Shown in pieces: positions 12,074-21,466 of a stretch of DNA of 64,000 nucleotides (position 1 is the stretch's first letter; each line of letters opens with the position of its first letter). Source of the DNA: Halomonas elongata (lineage in GTDB: Bacteria > Pseudomonadota > Gammaproteobacteria > Pseudomonadales > Halomonadaceae); the NCBI RefSeq assembly GCF_029081005.1, contig NZ_JAJQTQ010000013.1, positions 1-64,000 on the forward strand, written 5' to 3'. The position numbers were made by a program, and so were the translations under genes. The notes beneath the pieces were generated by a model. It did not search any database, was not told the origin of the DNA, and saw nothing but the letters and a program-made list of their open reading frames with translations.

Positions 12074-12961
12074 ATGACCATGATATTCGGGGTGCCGCTG
12101 GCGGTATTCATGGGCCAGCTGATGCTGGGCCTGATCAACGGCGCCTTCTATGCCCTGCTGAGTCTGGGGCTGGCGGTGATCTTCGGCCTGCTGAAGATCA
12201 TCAACTTCGCCCACGGCGCCCAGTACATGCTGGGCGCCTTCGCGGCCCTGCTGGGCCTTCAGTACCTGGGCCTCGACTACTGGCTGGCGCTGCTGCTGGT
12301 GCCCCTGGTGGTCGGCGGGCTCGGCATGGTGATCGAGCGCACCATCCTGCGCCGCATCGCCCATCTCGACCATCTCTACGGCCTGCTGCTGACCTACGGC
12401 CTGGCGCTGATCTTCGAGGGCACCCTGATCAACCTCTTCGGCGTATCCGGCGCCAGCTATCCGGTGCCCGAGGCACTGCAGGGGGGCCTCAACCTGGGCT
12501 TCATGTTCCTGCCCACCTACCGCGGCTGGGTGCTGGTCGCGGCGCTGGCGGTGTGTCTCGCGACCTGGTTCATCATCGAGCGCACCCGCCTCGGCGCCTA
12601 CCTGCGGGCCGGCACCGAGAACCCGGCGCTGATGCAGGCGTTCGGTGTCAACGTGCCCCAGCTGGTCACCCTGACCTACGGCTTCGGGGTGGCGCTGGCG
12701 GCCTTCGCCGGGGTGCTGGCCGCGCCTCTCTATCCGGTCTCGCCGACCATGGGCTCGAGCCTGTTGATCGTGGTCTTCGCCGTGGTGGTAATCGGCGGCA
12801 TGGGCTCGATCCTCGGTGCCATCCTCACCGGCCTGGGCATGGGCCTGGTCGAGGGGCTGACCAAGGTGTATTACCCCGAGGCCGCCAACACTGTGATCTT
12901 CCTGGTGATGATCCTGGTGCTGATGCTGCGTCCCGCGGGACTCTTCGGCAAGGAGGCATGA
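12074..12961 (+). CDS. HAAT ABC transporter permease, LivH-like
   Basis: Inner-membrane permease of 295 residues with about eight hydrophobic segments. The N-terminal LINGAFYALLSLGLAVIFGL and FAHGAQYMLGAF are LivH-family hallmarks, and the C-terminal VVVIGGMGSILGAILTG is the cytoplasmic coupling region. A strong GGCGAGGAGG ribosome site precedes it. Its stop overlaps the ribosome-binding region of the next permease gene, so the two are translationally linked. Confidence 0.94.
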   Translation: MTMIFGVPLAVFMGQLMLGLINGAFYALLSLGLAVIFGLLKIINFAHGAQYMLGAFAALLGLQYLGLDYWLALLLVPLVVGGLGMVIERTILRRIAHLDHLYGLLLTYGLALIFEGTLINLFGVSGASYPVPEALQGGLNLGFMFLPTYRGWVLVAALAVCLATWFIIERTRLGAYLRAGTENPALMQAFGVNVPQLVTLTYGFGVALAAFAGVLAAPLYPVSPTMGSSLLIVVFAVVVIGGMGSILGAILTGLGMGLVEGLTKVYYPEAANTVIFLVMILVLMLRPAGLFGKEA

Positions 12962-12962
12962 C

Positions 12963-13949
12963 ATGATGGCCACCACCCAGACCCCTTCCCCCTCGATGAA
13001 GCGGCGCCGGCGCGCCCGGCAGCGACGTGGCGCCCTCTACCTGGTCCTGCTGGTCGTCGGCCTGGCGGCACCCTTTGTCGCCTATCCGGTGTTCCTGATG
13101 AAGGTGCTGTGCTTTGCGCTGTTCGCCTGTGCCTTCAACCTGCTGCTGGGCTATGCGGGCCTCCTGTCGTTTGGCCACGCGGCCTTCCTGGCCACCGGCG
13201 GCTATGTCACCGGCTATCTGCTGTCGAGTCATCCGGCGTTGCCTCCGGAAGTCGGCATCCTCGCCGGGACGCTGGCTAGCCTGGTGCTGGGGCTGGCATT
13301 CGGCGCCCTGGCGATCCGTCGCCAGGGTATCTACTTCGCCATGGTGACTCTGGCCCTGGCCCAGATGATGTTCTTCTTCTACATTCAGGCCCCTTTCACC
13401 GGCGGTGAGGATGGCCTGCACGGTGTGCCTCGGGGACATCTCTTCGGCCTGGTCGACCTGTCCAGCAACCTGGCCATGTACTACTTCGTGTTCGCGGTCT
13501 TCGTGATCGGCTTCGCCATCATCCAGCGGACCGTGCACTCGCCCTTCGGCCAGGTGCTCAAGGCGATCCGCGAGAACGAACCGCGGGCCGTGTCGCTGGG
13601 CTACAACGTCGATGCCTACAAGCTGCTGGCCTTCGTGATCTCGGCGGGTCTGGCCGGCCTGGCGGGTGCCACCAAGACGCTGGTCTTCCAACTGGCCTCC
13701 CTCACCGACGCCCACTGGCACATGTCCGGCGAGGTCATCCTGATGACCCTGCTCGGCGGGGTGGGCACCCTCTTCGGCCCGCTGATGGGCGCGGGGCTGG
13801 TGGTCAGCCTGCAGACGCAGCTCGCCCAGTCGCCGCTGGGCAACTGGGTCAGCGTGATCCTGGGGGCGATCTTCGTGATCTGCGTGCTGAGCTTTCGCAG
13901 CGGCATCGTCGGCGAGATCGACAAGATCGTGCGCAAGAACTTCAAGTGA
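12963..13949 (+). CDS. HAAT ABC transporter permease, LivM-like
   Basis: Second permease, 328 residues. A basic N-terminal tail (KRRRRARQRRG) precedes about nine hydrophobic helices. The LivM motif NLLLGYAGLLSFGHAAFLATG occurs near residue 58 and the coupling helix region near VILMTLLGGVGTLFGPLMGA. AGGAGG (12951-12956) supports the start at 12963. Last gene of the operon; only about 24 bp separate it from the convergent LysR gene and no terminator hairpin is visible there. Confidence 0.94.
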   Translation: MMATTQTPSPSMKRRRRARQRRGALYLVLLVVGLAAPFVAYPVFLMKVLCFALFACAFNLLLGYAGLLSFGHAAFLATGGYVTGYLLSSHPALPPEVGILAGTLASLVLGLAFGALAIRRQGIYFAMVTLALAQMMFFFYIQAPFTGGEDGLHGVPRGHLFGLVDLSSNLAMYYFVFAVFVIGFAIIQRTVHSPFGQVLKAIRENEPRAVSLGYNVDAYKLLAFVISAGLAGLAGATKTLVFQLASLTDAHWHMSGEVILMTLLGGVGTLFGPLMGAGLVVSLQTQLAQSPLGNWVSVILGAIFVICVLSFRSGIVGEIDKIVRKNFK

Positions 13950-13973
13950 GAGCGCTCTACCCTGGGGCGTTCG

Positions 13974-14876
13974 TCATGTGCTCGATCGGTGCTGTGCCGG
14001 CAGGCTCGGACCGAGTTCGGCGACCAGGTAGTCGAGGAACTGGCGAACCTTGGGAGAGCGGTGTCGATGGCGAGGGTAGACGGCCCACACCGCGGTGTCG
14101 TCGTGCCGGTAGGCATCGAGCACGCTGATCAGCTCGCCCCTGGCCAGGTGGTCGTCGACATAGTAGTCGGGCAACTGGGCAAGCCCGAGTCCCTTGAGAG
14201 TGGCGTCGAGCAGGGCCGGTCCGGAGTTGCCGCGCCAGGGACCGTCGATGCGTATCTCGCGGCGGATGCCGTTGACGTCGAAGCGCCAATGGTCACGGGT
14301 GCCCACCAGGCAGCGATGGCGTGACAGCTCGGAAAGGGCGTGAGGCTGGCCGTAATGGGTGAAATAGTCCGGCGAGCCGACCACGTACTCGCGTCGCTCG
14401 CATAGTCGCCGGGCGATCAGCGTCGAGTCCTGGAGCGTGCCCATGCGAATGGCGATGTCGAAGCCTTCGTCGATGATGTCGACTCTCCGGTTGGTGAAGT
14501 GCATGTGCACCTCGAGCTGCGGGTGGCGGCGCATGAAGTCATGGACGAGGGGCGCCAGGTAGCGTTCGCCGAAGGTGGTGGCGCAGGTCAGGCCGAGCAG
14601 GCCGCTGGGACGGGTCTGGAGTTCCTTGACCGCCGCTTCGGCTTCGCGGAAGCCGTCGAACAGGTGGTGACAGTGCTGGTAATAGAGGCGGCCGGCCTCG
14701 GTCAAGCGAATGCGGCGTGTCGTTCGGTAGAGCAGGGGCGTGTCCAACTGGTTTTCCAGTTGGCTGACCAGCCGGCTGACGTGGGAGCTCGAGACCCTCA
14801 GTCGCTCGGCGGCGGCATTGAAGGCGCCCAGGCGCACGACTTCGATGAAGGCTTCGACCCGATCCCAGCGTTGCAT
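13974..14876 (-). CDS. LysR-family transcriptional regulator, probable frmA regulator
   Basis: A 300-residue LTTR. The DNA-binding domain occupies about residues 1-62 (FNAAAERLRVSSSHVSRLVS) and the effector-binding domain follows, with the CrgA-type NRRVDIIDEGFDIAIRMG segment. It is divergent from the glutathione-dependent formaldehyde dehydrogenase gene across 122 bp containing LysR-like dyads. Regulation of frmA, perhaps in response to formaldehyde or its glutathione adduct, is inferred from this arrangement. Confidence 0.92.
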   Translation of the reverse strand: MQRWDRVEAFIEVVRLGAFNAAAERLRVSSSHVSRLVSQLENQLDTPLLYRTTRRIRLTEAGRLYYQHCHHLFDGFREAEAAVKELQTRPSGLLGLTCATTFGERYLAPLVHDFMRRHPQLEVHMHFTNRRVDIIDEGFDIAIRMGTLQDSTLIARRLCERREYVVGSPDYFTHYGQPHALSELSRHRCLVGTRDHWRFDVNGIRREIRIDGPWRGNSGPALLDATLKGLGLAQLPDYYVDDHLARGELISVLDAYRHDDTAVWAVYPRHRHRSPKVRQFLDYLVAELGPSLPAQHRSST

Positions 14877-14893
14877 GTTGGCGTTCTCGCTCC

Positions 14894-16108
<1,215 letters not shown>

Positions 16109-16113
16109 CCTGG

Positions 16114-16146
16114 CAATCAAATAGATCGTCCTGATCTATTTGATTG
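16114..16146. terminator. AT-rich perfect hairpin after frmA
   Basis: CAATCAAATAGATC (16114-16127) and GATCTATTTGATTG (16133-16146) form a perfect 14-bp stem with loop GTCCT, starting 5 bp after the frmA stop. It lacks a T-tract, so it may be a terminator, an mRNA 3-prime stabiliser or a protein site. Its AT-richness stands out from the surrounding GC-rich DNA. Confidence 0.55.
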
Positions 16147-16244
16147 TCGCCCGCACCACATCTGGCGCAGATGCGTGGATCTTCTGGTGTGGCGCGGGCT
16201 CGCGCTGGCCTGACGGCTGGCGGCGGCACTTCCCTGTGCCGCGA

Positions 16245-16333
16245 TTAACCCGACATAAACGCTTGCCGGGTTAATATGGATACGCGCCCGATGCCGCGCG
16301 AAGGGCTCGACACGCGCCTGATAGCGCGCGAAC
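16245..16333. promoter_or_regulatory. Inverted and direct repeats upstream of fghA
   Basis: In the 312-bp gap before fghA, TTAACCCG (16245-16252) and CGGGTTAA (16267-16274) form an 8-bp inverted repeat with a 14-bp spacer. A 21-bp direct repeat follows with 18 of 21 matches and a 30-bp period (from 16282 and from 16312; core ACGCGCC-N6-GCGCGAA). The phased repeats suggest a multi-site operator for an independent fghA promoter. Confidence 0.4.
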
Positions 16334-16420
16334 CGTAATGACTGATTCACGCTTGGTGTCGTTCGAGTCGCATCGATCGATGCGACCACGGCACCGGGCG
16401 AATCTCCTGAGGAGTCGCTC

Positions 16421-17272
16421 ATGACCATGACCGAACACCTTGAACTGGTCTCGGCCAACCGCAGTTTCGGTGGCTGGCACAAGCGCTATCGCCATCGTTC
16501 GCGGGCGCTGGATTGCGAGATGGTGTTCGCCATCTATCTGCCGCCCCAGGCCGAGACCGAGCGCGTGCCGCTGCTGTGGTGGCTGTCGGGCCTGACCTGC
16601 ACCGACGAGAACTTCATGCAGAAGGCCGGTGCCCAGCGCCTGGCCGCCGAGCTGGGGATCGCCATCGTCTGCCCCGACACGAGCCCCCGAGGGCTGGACT
16701 TGCCGGGCGAGCATGACAGTTACGATTTCGGTTCCGGTGCGGGATTCTATGTCAATGCCACCGAGGCACCCTGGAAGGATCACTACCGGATGTACGACTA
16801 TGTGGCCGAGGAGTTGCCGTCGGTGGTGCGCCAGCACTTCCCGGTCAATGGCCGCGAATCGATCAGCGGACACTCCATGGGAGGACATGGGGCCTTGATC
16901 ATGGCCCTGCGCCGTCCTGGCCACTATCGCGCGGTGTCGGCGTTCGCGCCGGTCGTCAACCCGACCCAGAGTCCCTGGGGGCGCAAGGCCTTCAGCGCCT
17001 ATCTGGGCGAGGACGTCAGTCGCTGGACCCAGTACGATGCCTGTGAGCTGGTGGCACGCGGTGCCTCCCGCCAGCCGCTGTTCATCGATCAGGGCGAGGC
17101 CGACGATTTCCTGGACGAGCAACTGTGTCCGGCACGGCTGGAGGCGGTATGCGCCGAGCATGATCATCCGCTGACGCTTCGCCGTCAGCCCGGCTATGAC
17201 CACAGCTACTTCTTCATTGCCAGCTTCATCGATGATCATCTGCGCTATCACGCCGAGCGCCTGCACGCCTAG
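16421..17272 (+). CDS. fghA: S-formylglutathione hydrolase
   Basis: Serine hydrolase that releases formate and glutathione from S-formylglutathione, completing the FrmA pathway. The 283-residue alpha/beta-hydrolase (esterase D family) has the nucleophile elbow GHSMGGHGAL (about residues 149-158) and the late catalytic His in PGYDHSYFFI. A TCCTGAGGAG ribosome site precedes the start at 16421. The gene follows frmA in the same direction and ends at a strong terminator. Confidence 0.96.
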   Translation: MTMTEHLELVSANRSFGGWHKRYRHRSRALDCEMVFAIYLPPQAETERVPLLWWLSGLTCTDENFMQKAGAQRLAAELGIAIVCPDTSPRGLDLPGEHDSYDFGSGAGFYVNATEAPWKDHYRMYDYVAEELPSVVRQHFPVNGRESISGHSMGGHGALIMALRRPGHYRAVSAFAPVVNPTQSPWGRKAFSAYLGEDVSRWTQYDACELVARGASRQPLFIDQGEADDFLDEQLCPARLEAVCAEHDHPLTLRRQPGYDHSYFFIASFIDDHLRYHAERLHA

Positions 17273-17319
17273 CCCCTGTACGCCTGGTGTCTCGGTACTG
17301 ACATTTTTTCTCGTGACTC

Positions 17320-17349
17320 GCGCGCCGGCCCATACCTGGGCCGGCGCGC
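17320..17349 (+). terminator. Terminator hairpin after fghA
   Basis: GCGCGCCGGCCCA (17320-17332) and TGGGCCGGCGCGC (17337-17349) form a perfect 13-bp stem with loop TACC, followed by TTGTTG. The rest of the 17273-17587 gap (315 bp) holds the gbdR leader, including GGCGTC-A-GACGCC (17526-17538), an imperfect dyad near 17490-17515 and no clear promoter. Confidence 0.75.
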
Positions 17350-17587
17350 TTGTTGGCGATGTCGTGTCGTATCCGGAAACGTCATGCACATATCCAGAAC
17401 CGACGTCATTGTCGCAGGACAGCGGGAAAGGAGGCGCCGATAGGCAAATTTGACATGCCAGAAAACGACACAAGGATTACATTCTGAAGTGAGCTTGTCT
17501 GATCGCGACAGGCGGCTCGGTCAACGGCGTCAGACGCCTTTCGACAATAACAAGACAGTTTCACGACAACCGTGCTGGAGTTTCAAG

Positions 17588-18730
17588 ATGACAACCACCG
17601 CCCAGGCCCCGCCCAAGGCCGCCCCCCAGACCCTGGGGTTTCTGCTGCTGGAAAACTTCACCCTGATCTCGCTGGCCTCGGCCATCGAACCGTTGCGCAT
17701 GGCCAACCAGTTGGCCGGCCGAGAACTCTATCGCTGGTACACACTGAGCATGGATGGCAATGCGGTGCGCGCCAGCGATGGCCTGCAGGTCACGCCAGAT
17801 GCTTCCACCACGGTACCGTTGGCGCTGGATACAGTGATCGTCTGCGGCGGCGTGGCCCCGCATCGTAGCGTCCAGCGCGAACATGTCGGCTGGCTGCAGG
17901 CCCAGGCGCGTCGGTCGCGTCGACTGGGATCGGTGTGCACGGGCAGCTGGGCACTGGCCAGGGCGGGGTTGCTGGACGGTTTCGAGGCCAGCGTCCACTG
18001 GGAGTGCCTGGCCGCCATGCAGGAGGCCTTTCCCAAGGTGGCGTTGACCACACGGTTGTTTTCCATCGATCGCGATCGGGCCACGTCTTCCGGTGGCACC
18101 GCACCACTGGACATGATGCTGACGTTGATCGGGCGGGACCATGGTCGGGAACTGTCGGCGGGCATCTCCGAGATGTTCATCTATGATCGCGTGCGGGGTG
18201 AGCAGGATCAGCAACGCGTGCCGCTCAAGCATGTGCTGGGCACCACCCAGCCGAGGCTGCTGGAGATCGTCGCGTTGATGGAAGCCAACCTGGAGGAACC
18301 GATCAGCCTCGATGAGCTGGCCGATTACGTGAATGTCTCGCGGCGCCAACTGGAGCGCCTGTTCCAGAAGAACCTGCATTGCTCCCCATCGCGCTACTAC
18401 CTTAAACTGCGCCTGACACGGGCTCGCCAACTGCTCAAGCAGACCCCGATGTCGATCATCGAGGTCGCATCGGCCTGTGGTTTCGTGTCCACGCCGCACT
18501 TTTCCAAGTGTTATCGCGAATACTTCGGCATTCCGCCGCGTGATGAGCGGCTGAGCAGCAGCGCCGTGGAACTGGTCCCCCCGGTGCGACTGGGCGAGGA
18601 GGCGGCGTCGATGCTGCAGACGGCGGCCGCGTTCGAAGCGCTGCCCGGTGAACCGGTTTCCTCCGCCATGACGGCCCTGGATCAGGCACGGGGCGAGCCT
18701 ACCTATGCCAGCGTGAGATTGAGAACATGA
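17588..18730 (+). CDS. gbdR: GbdR: AraC-family activator of glycine betaine/dimethylglycine catabolism
   Basis: The 380-residue protein has an N-terminal DJ-1/GATase1-like sensor domain (about residues 15-190, starting TLGFLLLENFTLISLASAIE) and a C-terminal AraC double helix-turn-helix (about 230-330, NVSRRQLERLFQKNLHCSPS). It closely resembles P. aeruginosa GbdR, which senses betaine and dimethylglycine and activates gbc, dgc and sox genes. The start at 17588 has a GGAG site; upstream in-frame residues look non-coding. It opens the betaine island and should act on gbcA/gbcB, dgcAB and soxBDAG here. Confidence 0.93.
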   Translation: MTTTAQAPPKAAPQTLGFLLLENFTLISLASAIEPLRMANQLAGRELYRWYTLSMDGNAVRASDGLQVTPDASTTVPLALDTVIVCGGVAPHRSVQREHVGWLQAQARRSRRLGSVCTGSWALARAGLLDGFEASVHWECLAAMQEAFPKVALTTRLFSIDRDRATSSGGTAPLDMMLTLIGRDHGRELSAGISEMFIYDRVRGEQDQQRVPLKHVLGTTQPRLLEIVALMEANLEEPISLDELADYVNVSRRQLERLFQKNLHCSPSRYYLKLRLTRARQLLKQTPMSIIEVASACGFVSTPHFSKCYREYFGIPPRDERLSSSAVELVPPVRLGEEAASMLQTAAAFEALPGEPVSSAMTALDQARGEPTYASVRLRT

Positions 18731-18888
18731 GAGGAAACACTGTTTAAATGCCTGCGCGTGCAAATCGCTGCGTTGCGCGGTACTCGAAAGCTCACCTAAC
18801 GTGATGTTATGCCTCGCTTTCTGTGTTCCGGGCGCCTTGCGCTTCACGACGCTCGGCAATTTATTCAGCGTTTCCTGAGAGAGGCTTG

Positions 18889-19587
18889 ATGCGGGAGTGG
18901 CTGCGACGGGCGGCTCGGGTCCTGGGGCTCGCGCTGCTGGGGTGGGTGGGGCTGTCCGTCCTGCTGGTCCTGATGTTCCGGGTGGTGCCGGTTGCCGGCT
19001 CCATGGTGATGGTCGAGCGCAAGGTGGAAGCCTGGCTCGCCGGTGACACCCTCGACATTCGGCAGCAGTGGCGCCCCTGGTCGCAGCTTTCCGACAACGC
19101 CAAGCTGGCGGTGATCGCCGCCGAGGATCAGCGGTTTCCGGCGCATCATGGCTTCGACTTCGTCGAATTGCGCCGTGCCGTGATGGCGAGCCTGAACGGC
19201 GATGACCTGCGGGGCGCCAGTACCCTCAGCCAGCAGACCGCCAAGAACCTCTTCCTCTGGACCGGCCGCAACTGGGTTCGCAAGGGACTCGAGGCCTGGT
19301 TCACCTTGCTTCTCGAGCTGCTCTGGCCCAAGGAGCGCATTCTCGAGGTCTATCTCAATATCGCCGAATGGGACAGCGGTGTCTTTGGCCTGGAGGCGGC
19401 GGCGCAGCACTATTTCGGCGTCTCCGCGGTCGAGCTGACGTCCGCCCAGGCCAGCCGCCTGGCGGCGATCCTTCCCAATCCCCGTGGCTGGAGCGCTTCC
19501 CGCCCGAGTTCCTACGTGCTTCAACGCAGTGACTGGATCCGTGGCCAGATGCGCAATCTGGGCCATGCTTATCTGGAGCGTCTTTAA
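18889..19587 (+). CDS. mtgA: Monofunctional biosynthetic peptidoglycan transglycosylase MtgA
   Basis: Polymerises lipid II into glycan strands at the inner membrane. The 232 residues have one N-terminal membrane helix (about 10-32) and a GT51 domain with the catalytic Glu in AEDQRFPAHHGFD and the motif GASTLSQQTAKNLFLW. The start at 18889 follows a GAGAGG site; the upstream in-frame Met would put 22 unlikely residues before the membrane anchor. It sits between gbdR and the M19 gene but has no obvious link to betaine metabolism. Confidence 0.95.
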   Translation: MREWLRRAARVLGLALLGWVGLSVLLVLMFRVVPVAGSMVMVERKVEAWLAGDTLDIRQQWRPWSQLSDNAKLAVIAAEDQRFPAHHGFDFVELRRAVMASLNGDDLRGASTLSQQTAKNLFLWTGRNWVRKGLEAWFTLLLELLWPKERILEVYLNIAEWDSGVFGLEAAAQHYFGVSAVELTSAQASRLAAILPNPRGWSASRPSSYVLQRSDWIRGQMRNLGHAYLERL

Positions 19588-19611
19588 GTTTCCGTGGCCG
19601 AGCTGTCGCGA

Positions 19612-19633
19612 TCACGACGCTCGTGACGTTTTT
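19612..19633 (+). terminator. Intrinsic terminator after mtgA
   Basis: TCACGA (19612-19617), loop CGC, TCGTGA (19621-19626), then CGTTTTT. Short stem with a T-run. Confidence 0.65.
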
Positions 19634-19721
19634 GGGATTTTTACGGTCGCTCCCAGGCGCCGGGCCTGGGGGGGCGAGGGATATGCTGCCGGCGTGATCA
19701 TGCATCAACCGGAGCCCCGCC

Positions 19722-20699
19722 ATGACCCCCGCCGAGCTGCACCAGGACGCCATCGTCATCGATGGTCTGATCATCGCCAAGTGGAATCGCGAACTCTTCG
19801 AGGACATGCGCAAGGGCGGACTGACGGCCGCCAATTGCACCGTCTCCGTCTGGGAGGGGTTCCAGGCCACCGTCGACAACATCGTCGCGACCAACGCCCT
19901 GCTGGCCGAGTCCAGTGACCTGGTGCGTCCCGTGCATACCACGGCGGATATCACCCGGGCCAAGGAAGAAGGCAAGACCGGCATCATCTATGGCTTTCAG
20001 AATGCCCATGCCTTCGAGGACCAGATCGGCTACGTCGAGATCTTCAAGCGCCTCGGCGTCGGTATCGTGCAGATGTGCTACAACACTCAGAACCTGGTGG
20101 GGACCGGCTGTTACGAGCGTGACGGTGGCCTGTCGGGGTTCGGCCGCGAAATCGTCGCCGAGATGAACCGCGTGGGCATCATGTGCGATCTCTCCCATGT
20201 CGGCGAGAAGACCTCCACCGAAGTCATCGAGGCTTCCGAGAAGCCGGTCTGCTATTCCCATTGCCTGCCTTCAGGGCTCAAGGACCATCCGCGCAACAAG
20301 TCCGACGAAGAGCTTAAGTTCATCGCCGACAATGGCGGCTTCGTCGGCGTCACCATGTTCACGCCCTTCCTGCGTGCCGGTATCGATGCCACCGTCGACG
20401 ACTATGTCGAGGCCATCGAATACGTGATGAATATCGTCGGCGAGGATGCCATCGGTATCGGCACCGATTTCACCCAGGGCCAGGACCATGACTTCTTCGA
20501 GTGGCTGACCCATGACAAGGGCTATGCCCGTCGCTTGACCCGCTTCGGCAAGATCATCAACCCCGAGGGCATTCGTACCATCGGTGAGTTCGGCAACCTC
20601 ACCGAGGCCCTGCTGCGGCGTGGCTTCAGCGAACACCAGGTGCGCAAGATCATGGGCGAGAACTGGGTTCGCGTGCTGAAGGATGTCTGGGGCGCCTAA
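19722..20699 (+). CDS. M19 membrane-dipeptidase-family protein of the betaine cluster (lacks HxD)
   Basis: The 325-residue TIM-barrel protein belongs to the renal dipeptidase (M19) family. It is very similar to the P. aeruginosa protein encoded next to dgcAB. The usual N-terminal metal motif DGHxD reads DGLII here (D14-G15-L16-I17-I18), so two zinc ligands are absent, and the bridging Glu region (EGG) reads GFQNAHAFE. Later ligands remain: His in CDLSHVG, His in CYSHC, Asp in GIGTDFTQG. Classic dinuclear dipeptidase chemistry is therefore doubtful, and the real substrate is unknown. It lies upstream of the DUF5943-like gene and dgcA. Confidence 0.88.
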   Translation: MTPAELHQDAIVIDGLIIAKWNRELFEDMRKGGLTAANCTVSVWEGFQATVDNIVATNALLAESSDLVRPVHTTADITRAKEEGKTGIIYGFQNAHAFEDQIGYVEIFKRLGVGIVQMCYNTQNLVGTGCYERDGGLSGFGREIVAEMNRVGIMCDLSHVGEKTSTEVIEASEKPVCYSHCLPSGLKDHPRNKSDEELKFIADNGGFVGVTMFTPFLRAGIDATVDDYVEAIEYVMNIVGEDAIGIGTDFTQGQDHDFFEWLTHDKGYARRLTRFGKIINPEGIRTIGEFGNLTEALLRRGFSEHQVRKIMGENWVRVLKDVWGA

Positions 20700-20701
20700 G
20701 C

Positions 20702-20729
20702 GCGAGGGATGAGGAGCGAGGTGTGAGGG
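20702..20729. repeat. Degenerate heptad repeat after the M19 gene
   Basis: Four consecutive heptads, GCGAGGG, ATGAGGA, GCGAGGT and GTGAGGG, share the pattern (GA)(CT)GAGGN and start 3 bp after the M19 stop codon. The 7-bp period matches the perfect arrays at 1-77 and 57058-57186. Confidence 0.6.
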
Positions 20730-20808
20730 GATAGCCATCATGCCGTTCTCGACTGCTTATCGAAGCCCGAAGACCCGAGGTTATCTCAATAGCACATAGC
20801 GAGGGGCG

Positions 20809-20830
20809 CCGGGGGCAGGCCTGCCCCCGG
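20809..20830. other. Perfect 22-bp palindrome in the M19-DUF5943 gap
   Basis: CCGGGGGCAGG (20809-20819) is followed at once by CCTGCCCCCGG (20820-20830), a GC-rich palindrome with no loop. It may form a hairpin with a few unpaired central bases. No T-run follows. The remainder of the 20700-20906 gap shows only the heptads. Confidence 0.6.
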
Positions 20831-20906
20831 ATCAGCCCCGAGCGGTACTGCCAACGGCAACTGCTTGAAGCCCCATAACAATCAGCAAGATTCGAGGAAT
20901 ACGATC

Positions 20907-21455
20907 GTGACCAAGATGGCCCCCGAACTGCCCATCGACGTGGACGTCGAGACCGGTGTCTGGACCACCGATGCGCTGCCCATGCTCTATGTGCCGCGTC
21001 ACTTCTTCATCAACAACCACGTGGCCGTGGAAGAGGCGCTCGGCGCCGAGACGTATGCCGAGATCCTCTATGACGCCGGCTACAAGAGCGCCTGGCATTG
21101 GTGTGAAAAGGAGGCCGAATGCCACGGCCTGGAAGGCAAGGCGGTGTTCGAGCATTACATGACGCGGTTGTCCCAGCGTGGCTGGGGGCGATTCATCACC
21201 GAACACATCGATCTCGAAGCCGGTACCTGCCGGGTGCGGCTCGAGCACAGTGCCTTCGTCTATCAACTGGGCAAGGTCGGGCGCCGGGTCGAGTACATGT
21301 TCACCGGCTGGTTCGCCGGTGCCATGGACCAGATCCTCGCCGCTCGGGGCAGTCAACGGCGGACCATCGCGGAACAGACCCAGAGCGCCGCCGAGGCGGG
21401 ATGTGACGTCGGCTACTTCGTCACCGTGCCGCGTGATACCCAGGACCAAGGCTGA
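20907..21455 (+). CDS. DUF5943-like protein of the betaine cluster
   Basis: The protein of about 182 residues resembles the small conserved protein encoded just before dgcA in P. aeruginosa. Its middle part (around AYEILYDAGYKSAWHWCEKE-like and RCRVRLEHSAFVYQLG-like segments) recalls V4R/4-vinyl-reductase ligand-binding folds; this is a weak impression. The GTG start at 20907 is chosen because GAGGA lies 8 bp upstream; ATG at 20916 is the alternative. It ends 11 bp before dgcA, so the two are probably co-transcribed. Function is unknown. Confidence 0.8.
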   Translation: MTKMAPELPIDVDVETGVWTTDALPMLYVPRHFFINNHVAVEEALGAETYAEILYDAGYKSAWHWCEKEAECHGLEGKAVFEHYMTRLSQRGWGRFITEHIDLEAGTCRVRLEHSAFVYQLGKVGRRVEYMFTGWFAGAMDQILAARGSQRRTIAEQTQSAAEAGCDVGYFVTVPRDTQDQG

Positions 21456-21466
21456 GGAGAGAGACC

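Noticed and set aside
10646..12976. A 776-codon open frame on the minus strand, opposite the ABC transporter genes
   Set aside because: It is antisense to clearly recognised genes and has a Gln/His/Gly-rich composition typical of high-GC shadow frames. A 593-codon antisense frame over rpoD (3872-5653) and others were rejected for the same reason.
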